A stretch of DNA of 64,000 nt from Acidobacteriota bacterium (lineage in GTDB: Bacteria > Acidobacteriota > UBA6911 > RPQK01 > DATIPO01), in contig DATIPQ010000010.1 of assembly GCA_035471785.1 (NCBI GenBank), positions 29,083 through 93,082 on the forward strand. The letters are read 5' to 3'. The position numbers and the translations under genes are program-made. Positions 25,174 through 33,268 of the stretch are shown here, in pieces; position 1 is the first letter of the stretch; every line of letters begins with the position of its first letter. The notes beneath the pieces are model-generated. The model was not told the DNA's origin, ran no database searches, and saw only the letters and a list, made by a program, of their open reading frames with translations.

Positions 25174-25338
25174 TTGACACGAGACTTTGCAGCCCCCCAT
25201 GCCGCCCCCCGCAGCCAGGTTCCGGCGAAGGCGCCCGCCACGGGCTGCCGGCAGCAATGCTCCCCCCGAGTCAATAGGACACAGACAAGGCGAAAAGACG
25301 AGCAAGGGATGACATCTTGCTGTGGAGTGAGCGAATGA
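25174..25338 (+). CDS. possible 54-residue leader peptide ORF before the TonB receptor
   Basis: A TTG codon at 25174 stands 4 nt after AGGAGGA and opens a 54-codon frame. Its TGA (25336-25338) overlaps the receptor ATG (25335) as ATGA, the arrangement of translationally coupled genes. The peptide is rich in Pro, Ala, Arg and Cys (for example APHAAPRSQVPAKAPATG) and matches no family I know. The frame could be open by chance in this GC-rich DNA. The strong ribosome-binding site without another start to serve is the main reason to list it. Confidence 0.3.
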   Translation: MTRDFAAPHAAPRSQVPAKAPATGCRQQCSPRVNRTQTRRKDEQGMTSCCGVSE

Positions 25339-28300
25339 TCAAGAGAGTGCTGTCGCGACGCTGGATCGCTGTTTTGGGCCTGACTATCGGCCTTTTGGCC
25401 CCGGCATCGCCTTTATTGGCCCAGGCCACCAATGGAGCCATCTCGGGAACTGTGACCGATCCCAGCAAGGCGGTGTTGCCGGGCGTGGAGATCATGGTCA
25501 TCAACGAGTCCACCCGCGAGCAGCGCCCGGCCGTAACCAACGACGAGGGACGCTTCCATGTGGCGGCTCTGGCTCCCGGCGTTTATACCGTCGTAGCGCG
25601 CCTGCAGGGCTTCCAGACCACTCGGGTGGAGGGCTTGATCGTGCAGATCGACCAAGTCCTGCGCAACGACATCGAGATGCCGCTGGGCAACATCTCCGAA
25701 GAGGTATCGGTGGTGGGCCAGTCAGTTCTGGTGCAGTCTGAGACAGCGGCCGTGGGGCAGGTCTTTGATTCTCAGCGCATCAACGATCTGCCGCTCAACG
25801 GACGCAATTTCGTGCAATTGGCCACCCTGTCCACGGGGGCCGTGCCTCTCTCCGATTCCACCGTCAGCTTTTCCATGACCAACCTCTTCACCGGCCGCAG
25901 CGACCAGAGCGCCAACATCGCCGGAGGCCGCGAGGGACAGAACATCTTCCTCATCGACGGCGTACCCAACAACAGCGCCAAGTGGGGCGGCGTGGGGATC
26001 ACCCCTTCGGTGGACGCGATCCAGGAATTCAAGGTCCAGCACACCTTCTTCGGAGCCGAATACGGCCAGGGCAACTCCATCGTCAACATCGCCATCAAGT
26101 CGGGCGGCAACCAGTTTCACGGCACGGCCTACGAGTTTTTGCGCAACAACGTGCTGGACGCCCGCCAATGGCAGGACGACACCGAGGACGCACTGCCCTT
26201 CAAGCGCAATCAGTTCGGATTCACGCTTGGCGGTCCCATCGCCCGTGACCGCACCTTCTTCTTCGTCAACTACGAAGGGCTGCGCACGCGCCGCGAGAAC
26301 ACCTTGATGGCCACCGTGCCCACTCCGGAGATGCTGGCCGGCGACTTCTCGGCGGTGGGTCCCATTTACGATCCCGCCACCACGGCTCCCGACCCCAACG
26401 CTCCTTTGGGGCTCTCGCGCCAGCAGTTTCCCGACAACGTCATTCCGCCCAACCGCATCAACCCGGTGGCAGCCGCCCTGGCCCAGTTCTTCCCGGCCCC
26501 CAACATTCCTGGAGTGGCTCCGCCCGGCATCAACCTGATCGTCTCGCCCTCGGCCCGCAACGATTTCGACCAGTTCAACCTCAAGATCGACCACGTCTTC
26601 AACCAGGACAGCCGCATCTTCGGACGCTATTCGCTGATGGACTCGGAGGTGACCCAGCCGTCATTCGCGCCGCTTTTCGGCAACGAGTTTCCCTTGCGCG
26701 GGCACAACGCCGTGATTCAGCACACTCAGACCTTTACGCCCACCTTGCTCAACGAGGCCCGCATCGGTTTCAACCGCACCCGTCTCAATTTCTCCCAGGA
26801 AGGGGCCAGCGAAGAGAACTTCGTGGAAACTCTGGGCTGGCAGACCCTCAATCCGGCGCCGCCCTCCTACGGGCTCCCCGCCATGCTCTTCCTGGCCGGA
26901 GGCCTTTCCGGTTTCGGCCCCACCACCGCGGCCCCCATCAATTCGCTCAACAACACCTTTCAATTCGCCGACACCTTGATCTGGACGCGGGGCGACCACA
27001 ACATCAAGATGGGCTTCGAGATCAACCACAACCAGGTGCAGCAGGTGACCGACCTCTCCTCGCGCGGACTGCTGGCCTTCAACGGATTCTTCAGCAGCCG
27101 CCTGCTGGTGGGCGACGGCGGCAACCAGGTCGCCGACCTGCTGCTGGGCTTTCCCATCGCCGTACAGGGAGCCACGGGACTGGCTCCGGTCTTCTTCCGC
27201 TCCACCTTCCAGAACTACTTCATCCAGGACGACTGGGACATCAGCGACAACCTCACCCTGAATCTGGGCCTGCGCTACGAGTACAACACGCCCTATTCGG
27301 TGGATGACGCGGCCTTCACCTTCTTCGATTTTCAGGCCGGCGAGATCATCGTGGCCAGCGAGGAAACCAACCAGATCTCCCTGCCCGACCGCAACAACTT
27401 CGCTCCCCGCATCGGACTGGCCTACCGGCCCTTCGGCAACAACAAGACGGCGATCCGGGCCGGCTGGGGAATCTACTACACCCGCATCGAGGTCAACGAA
27501 CTCGAGCACGGGCGCAACGCTCCCCCCTTCAACGTGCTGCAGACCATCTTCGGCAATGTGGTCCAACCCTCTCTGCTGCTGGACCAGTTATTCCCTCCCC
27601 TGGAAGCCGCCATACCCGGCTTCTTTACTCATGATCGTTTTGCCAGGCGGCCTTATATACAGCAGTTCGGCTTGAGTCTCCAGCACGAGTTGGCCGACAA
27701 CCTGCTGCTGGACGTCTCCTATGCCGGCACTCTGGGGCGCAAGCTCAACCTGCGCCGCGATCCCAACCAGGCGGCTCTGCCCAACGGAAGCGCCGACCAG
27801 TCGGCGGTCCAGGAGCGGCGCCCCTTTCCAGATCTGGCATCGGCCCTGCTGGCCACCCGAGACGGCAATTCTTCTTACCACTCAGGTCAGTTCAAGTTGG
27901 AGAAGCGCTTTTCATCGGGGCTCTCCTTCATCGCCGCCTACACCGTCTCCAAGGCCATCGACCAGCTCTCCACGGTTGGAGGCAACAACGGCCAGGGCAT
28001 CATGTATTTCCGCGAGCGGCCTGATTTGGAGCGCGGCCTGGCGGCCTTCGACACGCGCAACCGCTTCGTCTTCAGCTACAGCTACGACTTGCCCTTCGGA
28101 CGCGGACGGCAATTCGGCTCCGGCATGAGCCGCCTGGCCGATCAGCTTCTGGGAGGCTGGAAGATCAACGGCATCGTCTCCCTGTCATCCGGCTACCCCC
28201 TGACGGTGCTGCAGGCCGGAGATCCCAGCCGCACGGGCCTATTCGGCAATACCCGCCCCGACCGCCTGTCGGACGGCAGCCTGCCTTCCGACCAGCGCAG

Positions 28301-28595
28301 GCCCGAACAGTGGTTCGACGTGGCCGCCTTCGCCTCCCAGCCCGACGCCACGCTGGGCGACGCGGGACGAGGCATCATCGAGGGTCCAGGCATTCAGAAC
28401 GTCGACTTCTCAGTCTTCAAGCAGTTCTTCATCAGCGAAGGCGTCGACCTGCAGTTCCGCGCCGAGTTTTTCAACCTTCTCAATCGTCCCAACTTCAATC
28501 TCCCCGATCCGGTGCTGCAAAACGCCACCTTCGGCGAGATCCAATCGGCGGGCGGCGCCCGCGAAATCCAGTTCGGACTCAAGCTGATCTTTTGA
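25335..28595 (+). CDS. TonB-dependent outer-membrane receptor with carboxypeptidase-regulatory domain (Oar-like)
   Basis: The 1086-residue protein has a signal peptide ending LLAQA, a carboxypeptidase-D regulatory-like beta domain (about residues 30-115, GAISGTVTDPSKAVLPGVEI to GLIVQIDQ), a plug domain (RINDLPLNGRNFVQLATL, GGREGQNIFLIDGVPNN) and a long beta-barrel ending in FGLKLIF with the terminal aromatic residue of outer-membrane barrels. Such receptors are strongly expanded in Acidobacteriota and take up oligosaccharides or other large nutrients. No SusD partner is present. ATG 25335 was chosen over TTG 25317 because GGAG lies 7 nt upstream. Control by site E links uptake to the catabolic operons. 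Confidence 0.93.
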   Translation: MIKRVLSRRWIAVLGLTIGLLAPASPLLAQATNGAISGTVTDPSKAVLPGVEIMVINESTREQRPAVTNDEGRFHVAALAPGVYTVVARLQGFQTTRVEGLIVQIDQVLRNDIEMPLGNISEEVSVVGQSVLVQSETAAVGQVFDSQRINDLPLNGRNFVQLATLSTGAVPLSDSTVSFSMTNLFTGRSDQSANIAGGREGQNIFLIDGVPNNSAKWGGVGITPSVDAIQEFKVQHTFFGAEYGQGNSIVNIAIKSGGNQFHGTAYEFLRNNVLDARQWQDDTEDALPFKRNQFGFTLGGPIARDRTFFFVNYEGLRTRRENTLMATVPTPEMLAGDFSAVGPIYDPATTAPDPNAPLGLSRQQFPDNVIPPNRINPVAAALAQFFPAPNIPGVAPPGINLIVSPSARNDFDQFNLKIDHVFNQDSRIFGRYSLMDSEVTQPSFAPLFGNEFPLRGHNAVIQHTQTFTPTLLNEARIGFNRTRLNFSQEGASEENFVETLGWQTLNPAPPSYGLPAMLFLAGGLSGFGPTTAAPINSLNNTFQFADTLIWTRGDHNIKMGFEINHNQVQQVTDLSSRGLLAFNGFFSSRLLVGDGGNQVADLLLGFPIAVQGATGLAPVFFRSTFQNYFIQDDWDISDNLTLNLGLRYEYNTPYSVDDAAFTFFDFQAGEIIVASEETNQISLPDRNNFAPRIGLAYRPFGNNKTAIRAGWGIYYTRIEVNELEHGRNAPPFNVLQTIFGNVVQPSLLLDQLFPPLEAAIPGFFTHDRFARRPYIQQFGLSLQHELADNLLLDVSYAGTLGRKLNLRRDPNQAALPNGSADQSAVQERRPFPDLASALLATRDGNSSYHSGQFKLEKRFSSGLSFIAAYTVSKAIDQLSTVGGNNGQGIMYFRERPDLERGLAAFDTRNRFVFSYSYDLPFGRGRQFGSGMSRLADQLLGGWKINGIVSLSSGYPLTVLQAGDPSRTGLFGNTRPDRLSDGSLPSDQRRPEQWFDVAAFASQPDATLGDAGRGIIEGPGIQNVDFSVFKQFFISEGVDLQFRAEFFNLLNRPNFNLPDPVLQNATFGEIQSAGGAREIQFGLKLIF

Positions 28596-28801
28596 AGGAG
28601 CGGGCGTGACGCAGAGGGCATGCATCAACGAGACGAGTTCCCGGGGGAGCCTCAGGCTCTCCGGGGCGAGCCCCTTACGGGATCGGGCTGCCCGATTTCG
28701 GGCACTGGGGGGAAGCCGGAGGAGGACGGCGGCGATTCGCCCGCGGCCGTCTTTGCTCCGGCTGCCCGATCCTGTGGGGGCCCTTGCTCGCGGACGTGCC
28801 G
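28596..28801. repeat. 206-bp intergenic stretch with palindrome and short direct repeat
   Basis: It contains a perfect 15-bp palindrome with 7-bp arms (28682-28696, ATCGGGC T GCCCGAT). The right half recurs as GGCTGCCCGAT at 28761-28771, 75 bp on. Nearby GCCGGAG and CTCCGGC can pair. No T-run follows, so it is not a standard intrinsic terminator. No coding frame here looks real. Confidence 0.4.
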
Positions 28802-29758
28802 ATGAGTGAGGCCTCAGCCTCGGGGGAGTCGCGCTGGATCTTCTTCCTGCTCATCCTCATCAACATCAACTTCGCCCTCGACTTCCCCATCACCAAGGCG
28901 GTGCTGGAGGAAGTCCCCCCCGCCGGACTGCTTTTCTGGCGCTGGCTTTTCTCCGTCATCGTCTTCCTTCCGGCCGCTTTTCTCGACAAGAGTCCCCCGC
29001 TCGAGCCCAAGAAGCCCATGAGCCGCTGGAAACTGGTCACGCTGCTGCTGCTGGCGGGGATGCTGGCTCAGACCATCTCCACCGTGCTCATGAACACCGG
29101 CCTGACCATGACCCTGGCCGCCAACCTTTCGGTGCTTTTTCTAACCGTTCCTGTCTTCGCCTCCTTGCTGGCCGCCCTTTTGCTGGACGAGCGCTTGCGC
29201 GCCAACCGCGTCCTGGGCCTGGCCCTGGCATTGCTGGGTACAGCGCTCATCTCAGACATCGAGTGGCAGAACACCGAGTTTTTGGGCGACACCTATCTGC
29301 TGGGCAACCTGCTCATTCTGCTTTCCTGCCTGGGATTCGCGCTGGGAGTGATCCTCACCAAGCTGCTGCTGGAAAAGCTCAGCTACCTGCGCGTCAACGC
29401 CTACGTCTTTTCCATCGCGCTGCTGGCGGTGATCCCCTTCGCCTACCGCGAGGATCCGGGATTCCTGCTCAAGGCCCCGGACTTCTCCTGGACGGTGTGG
29501 CCGGCCTTCCTCAAGATCGGCAGCGCCTGGGCCCTGGCCGCCATCGGCTTCACCTGGGTCCTTTCCCGCCTGGAAGCCAGCCGCACCTCGGTTTCCCTCT
29601 ACCTGACCCCCGTCTTCGGCGTGGTCAGCTCAGCCCTGCTGCTGGGAGAGTCCATCACCCTGCACATGATCCTGGGCCTGTCGGTGACCCTTGTCGGGCT
29701 GGTGCTGGTGGTCTACGAGCAGCAACTGCGCAACAGATGGAAGGCCTTCCGGGGCTAG
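28802..29758 (+). CDS. EamA/DMT-family transporter
   Basis: The 318-residue inner-membrane protein has about ten hydrophobic segments arranged as two EamA repeats (first about residues 15-140, second about 170-310). Each contains the family hallmarks: FWRWLFSVIVFLPAAF, LSVLFLTVPVFASLLAALLLDERL, and LSRLEASRTSVSLYLTPVFGVVSSALLLGESI. Such transporters move small metabolites in or out; the substrate cannot be told. ATG 28802 is used rather than TTG 28784 because hydrophobicity and family length fit, although neither has a good Shine-Dalgarno. It may be cotranscribed with the TonB receptor 206 bp upstream. Confidence 0.88.
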   Translation: MSEASASGESRWIFFLLILININFALDFPITKAVLEEVPPAGLLFWRWLFSVIVFLPAAFLDKSPPLEPKKPMSRWKLVTLLLLAGMLAQTISTVLMNTGLTMTLAANLSVLFLTVPVFASLLAALLLDERLRANRVLGLALALLGTALISDIEWQNTEFLGDTYLLGNLLILLSCLGFALGVILTKLLLEKLSYLRVNAYVFSIALLAVIPFAYREDPGFLLKAPDFSWTVWPAFLKIGSAWALAAIGFTWVLSRLEASRTSVSLYLTPVFGVVSSALLLGESITLHMILGLSVTLVGLVLVVYEQQLRNRWKAFRG

Positions 29759-29778
29759 GGGTAGCGAGCAGCCTCATA

Positions 29779-29855
29779 CCGCCGAGAGCAAACAGGCCCT
29801 CGGCGCGGTCGCTGCAACTTGATTCGTGTGTGAACTTGTCGGCCACCTCGTGGCC
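29779..29855. terminator. candidate hairpins between convergent genes
   Basis: After the transporter stop, CCGCCGAG and CTCGGCGCGG (29779-29809) can form a bulged GC-rich stem. Next to the peptidase stop, GGCCAC/GTGGCC (29841-29855, loop CTC) forms a perfect 6-bp stem. Both sit where convergent transcripts should end, but neither has a U-run, so terminator function is tentative. Confidence 0.35.
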
Positions 29856-31484
29856 CTAGCCTGGGGGAGAGCCCCAGGCGTCCCGCCAGATCAGCAACTC
29901 GCCTCGGGGATCCAGCCGAATCTGGAAGGGCTCTCGGGGACAAGAGAAGGAAAAGGCTTCGACCCGGCTGTCGATTCGGCGGCGTATGTTCCGCCTGCTG
30001 GAGGATGTGCGGATCTCGATGTCCACGTCGAGGTCATAGGGTACGGTGTGCTGGCGCACGGTAGCCCGGCAGGGCTCCCGGCCCTCGGCCGTCCTCGACT
30101 CGACCTCTAAGACCGGCATTCCCGTCCGCGTCATCCACTGGGTCCAGAAGCGCTGGAAGCGGGCCTGCGGCGGACTGGAGCGGGCGAACTCGCGGCGCAA
30201 GTCCTCCAGGCTCAACCTCTGGTTCTCGAACTTCTCCAGCACAGTCCTGAGAACCTGGAAGAAGACTTCGTCGCCGACACGCCGGCGCAGCATGTGCAGC
30301 ACCCAGGCGCCCTTGATCCAGGCCAGCCTGAAATTGTCGTCGCCCGGAGTTCCGCCCCGCACTTTATCCAGAGGACGGTCCCTGCCCTGCCGCCACATCT
30401 CTCCGTAGCCGCGGGCCGAAACCGAGGGCAGCGGCGGCAAGCCTTCATTGAGAAAGGACAAGGCCGCCGACTTGCCCTGGCGTGCTTCCAGGCTGAGCAG
30501 GTAGCCGTACTGCGCCAGCCCCTCGCTCAGCAACAGAGCAGTATCGGCCTCGGGACGCACTTTGAACCACCACCAGGCATGGGCCGATTCGTGGGCGAAG
30601 ACGACTTCAAAGACTTCAGGTGAGCGGCTGGCGGCGGCGCTGGCAACAAACATCCCGTGGGCCGGAGCCCCGCCCACCGAAGTGGTGTCCGAGGGCAGCA
30701 GCGCCACCTTGTAGGGACTCCAGGGGAAGGTTCCAAAACGCTCCTGCAAGGGCCGCAGCAGCGCCTCCAGCCAGCGGGCCAGGCGCAATGGGTTGGAGAT
30801 CTCCTCTCGGGGATAGAGGATGTCGATGGTCAGTCCGCCTCTCCGCAGACGCTGCAAGGCCAGTTCTCCAGCCGCAAAGGATCGGCCCTGATCAGCGTCT
30901 ATCTGCCAACGCCAAACCGTTCCTTGCGTGCCGTTCCTGCTGTCCTTCTTGTCCAGCAGCCGACCGGTAGCCACCGCTCTCCAGTCCGGCGGAACTTGCA
31001 GCGTGAGCTGTCCTGGAGCCTCGAAAGATCCGCCCTGAGGGTAGGGATACCAGAGGTCGCCGGCATTGGCCACTGCCGCCCTCTCCGATACCGCAAAGCT
31101 GTCGGCGGCGGGAAGTCGGCGGGGCAGGCTGCGAAAGGAGAACTCGACCTCGACCTGCCCGCCCGGAGGTACCGGCTCTTCAAATTCCACTTCCAGATTG
31201 CGCCGATCGGGGGAGAAGGCCAAGGCGGCCGGCGCGGGAACGGAAGCGTCGTGAAACTCGCCGTTCGCCCGCGGGAAGGCCAGCACAAGCCGATGGTTGG
31301 GAGCCCTTCCCGGCCACCTCGCCAGCATTCGTCCCTGCGCCATCAGCCGATGCCCGGATGGGTCAACTCGCACCTCCAGGTCGAGGCGGGTCATCTTCCA
31401 CGGAGAGGCCGCTTGAGGGCCGGCAGGCTGAGGCGCAGCCGGGCTCGCTGCTGTGAAGAATCCGACAGCCGCCAACACGCTCAT
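29856..31484 (-). CDS. exported M1-like zinc aminopeptidase
   Basis: The 542-residue protein starts with a short signal sequence (MSVLAAVGFFTAASPAAPQ). It has an N-terminal beta domain and a gluzincin core: H298-E299-S-A-H302 with the third zinc ligand E321 18 residues later (LLLSEGLAQY). The usual GAMEN exopeptidase motif is replaced by GGAPAHGM at about residue 275, so aminopeptidase activity is uncertain. It follows the GWxTD gene after 26 bp on the same strand and should share promoter F. A role in periplasmic protein or peptide processing is likely. Confidence 0.82.
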   Translation of the reverse strand: MSVLAAVGFFTAASPAAPQPAGPQAASPWKMTRLDLEVRVDPSGHRLMAQGRMLARWPGRAPNHRLVLAFPRANGEFHDASVPAPAALAFSPDRRNLEVEFEEPVPPGGQVEVEFSFRSLPRRLPAADSFAVSERAAVANAGDLWYPYPQGGSFEAPGQLTLQVPPDWRAVATGRLLDKKDSRNGTQGTVWRWQIDADQGRSFAAGELALQRLRRGGLTIDILYPREEISNPLRLARWLEALLRPLQERFGTFPWSPYKVALLPSDTTSVGGAPAHGMFVASAAASRSPEVFEVVFAHESAHAWWWFKVRPEADTALLLSEGLAQYGYLLSLEARQGKSAALSFLNEGLPPLPSVSARGYGEMWRQGRDRPLDKVRGGTPGDDNFRLAWIKGAWVLHMLRRRVGDEVFFQVLRTVLEKFENQRLSLEDLRREFARSSPPQARFQRFWTQWMTRTGMPVLEVESRTAEGREPCRATVRQHTVPYDLDVDIEIRTSSSRRNIRRRIDSRVEAFSFSCPREPFQIRLDPRGELLIWRDAWGSPPG

Positions 31485-31510
31485 AGGCTTAAGACGTCTG
31501 ATGGCGGCAC

Positions 31511-33145
31511 CTATTCGAGGCTTGCCGCCACCACCTCAAAGGGCACTTGGCGGCGAAGGAACTGGCCTGAGATGAGGTCACGGACTTGCAGCAGCAGGGT
31601 GTAGGATCCCGCTTCCAGATCGGCGGTGGTCACGAAATAGGCTGCCGTAAGGGCCTCGTGGCGAAGTCCCAGGTTGCGCTGCGGGTGCATCCTCGCCTCC
31701 TCCCAGGACGTGCCCCCGGGAACCAAGGCATAGCTCCATTCCACATCGGGCTCTCCGCTGGAAGAGTCGGTGGCGAAACCGTAGACCTCGAAGGCCATGG
31801 CCATGCGCGAGCCGCGCAGGAAGCGCGATTCAGGCTGGGGATAGACCTTGAGTCCCATGCGGGTTGCGAAAGCTTCGCTCAATGCGCCGTCCGGGGCCAC
31901 GGGCGCCACCCGCGAGGCCAGCACCACGTCGCTCATCCACAGCGAATCGGGCGGTTGGGGAACGCGGATGGAGGTCTCCGCGGTCGCCAGCTTGCCGCTG
32001 TGAGAATCGCGCGCCACCAAAGTCAACTTGTAGCGTCCCGGTCCCAGCGGGATCTTCTTCTGATAAGCCAGATCCCCCTCGGTCCCCACCGAATGAGCCA
32101 GCAGGCGGTCTTCGAACTCATAGTCGATGCGTCCGCCCAGCGTCTCGACCGCGCCGTAAAGATCGACCTCGGCCTTCCAAAGTCCGGCCTGCTCAAAGCG
32201 CACCTCCTGGGCGGGAAGGTAGATGGTGGCGGCGGCCAGCACGCGCTCGGGACTCATCCACATGCGGTCGACCCGCAGCCTCAAGGGCAAGCTGTCGTAG
32301 CTGACGCTGGCTTGGACGTGTCCCTGCAAGTCGGGAAAGCGGTATTGGGGAGGACGGCGCAGATCGAAGTAGTTTTCCAGGCTCTCGAAGGGATTGTCGC
32401 TCTCCCTGAGGGGGGAGTCGCCTTCCAGTCCCAGACCCCGCCCGAAGTGGGCGCTGCGGAGGCGCCCGGCCCGGCTGCTCAGGCCCGCCAGCTCGCCCAA
32501 GGTCTGCCCCTGTCCCCCCACGTAAAGCAGGGCGTCTTTTTCGGAGTCGTGGCGGGCGATGCGGTATTCGCCGCTGCTCAGGGGATCCACGAATTCGATC
32601 TCCACCGCCCGCCCCAGGTGTTCCACGTAGTTGTAGCTCCACACCTCGTAAGGCACGGTGGTGGTGGTGCCGCCTCCTTCGTCCACAGGACGCACGTAGC
32701 GTCCACCGGTGGGATGGCGTTCGATGGAATCGGGCGGCCCCAGGAGGATGTAGATGCGTCCCCGGTCGGTGGCCCATCCGTCGATGCCCGACTTGAAGTG
32801 ATCGTTGGCGTAGGCGATGCGCCGGTAGTGCTCCTGGCGGAACTCGTTGACTCCCGAGCCCGGACTCTCGTCGCGACGCCTCCAGAACTGCTCGATAAAA
32901 GCGTCGCGCTCCCGGTCGGTGCTCAGTTGCTGAAAGATCTCACGTTCCTCTTCGGTGATGATGTAGGCCACGTCCTCTTTCAGCCAGCGCTGGTAGTAGT
33001 CGACCTTCTCTTCCTGCCGCTGAGCTGCCCCCTCTTCCCCAGGACGGGCCGGAAGGACGCTCAAGAACAGCACCCACACCCCTAGCAACGCCGTCCAAGA
33101 CCGGCGCCCGCCTGAGCCCTCCACGCGGTAGTTTCGAATATCCAT
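31511..33145 (-). CDS. GWxTD-domain-containing exported protein
   Basis: The 544-residue protein has a signal-anchor segment (WTALLGVWVLFLSVLPARP, about residues 14-32). It is followed by a GWxTD domain with the name motif in GWATDRGRIYILLGPPD near residue 130, preceded by the FIEQFWRRRDESPGS helix. The rest is beta-rich. The domain is common in Acidobacteriota and related phyla and its function is unknown. ATG 33145 lies about 17 nt after the predicted transcription start and has no Shine-Dalgarno; the longer frame would cross the promoter. It heads a two-gene operon with the peptidase under site F. Confidence 0.87.
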   Translation of the reverse strand: MDIRNYRVEGSGGRRSWTALLGVWVLFLSVLPARPGEEGAAQRQEEKVDYYQRWLKEDVAYIITEEEREIFQQLSTDRERDAFIEQFWRRRDESPGSGVNEFRQEHYRRIAYANDHFKSGIDGWATDRGRIYILLGPPDSIERHPTGGRYVRPVDEGGGTTTTVPYEVWSYNYVEHLGRAVEIEFVDPLSSGEYRIARHDSEKDALLYVGGQGQTLGELAGLSSRAGRLRSAHFGRGLGLEGDSPLRESDNPFESLENYFDLRRPPQYRFPDLQGHVQASVSYDSLPLRLRVDRMWMSPERVLAAATIYLPAQEVRFEQAGLWKAEVDLYGAVETLGGRIDYEFEDRLLAHSVGTEGDLAYQKKIPLGPGRYKLTLVARDSHSGKLATAETSIRVPQPPDSLWMSDVVLASRVAPVAPDGALSEAFATRMGLKVYPQPESRFLRGSRMAMAFEVYGFATDSSSGEPDVEWSYALVPGGTSWEEARMHPQRNLGLRHEALTAAYFVTTADLEAGSYTLLLQVRDLISGQFLRRQVPFEVVAASLE

Positions 33146-33152
33146 AGCAACT

Positions 33153-33198
33153 TGAAACTCAGTTTCATATTCTACCAGCCGCCCCTCCATCCCGACAA
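33153..33198 (-). promoter_or_regulatory. promoter and palindromic operator of the GWxTD operon (site F)
   Basis: On the minus strand TTGTCG (33193-33198) and TAGAAT (33169-33174) are 18 bp apart. The perfect palindrome TGAAACTCAGTTTCA (33153-33167) begins 1 bp after the -10 box. Spacing and geometry copy those of site E almost exactly. Confidence 0.72.
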
Positions 33199-33268
33199 CC
33201 TCGGCAGGCTGCGGTTTAAAAGAGCAGGCGGCTCGAGGCACTGGCCCGTGCGGTCATCGTCTGGGCGG

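Noticed and set aside
29814-29828. TGCAACTTGATTCGT as an eighth copy of the island palindrome
   Set aside because: Only the left half matches and it lies between convergent genes, where no promoter is expected.
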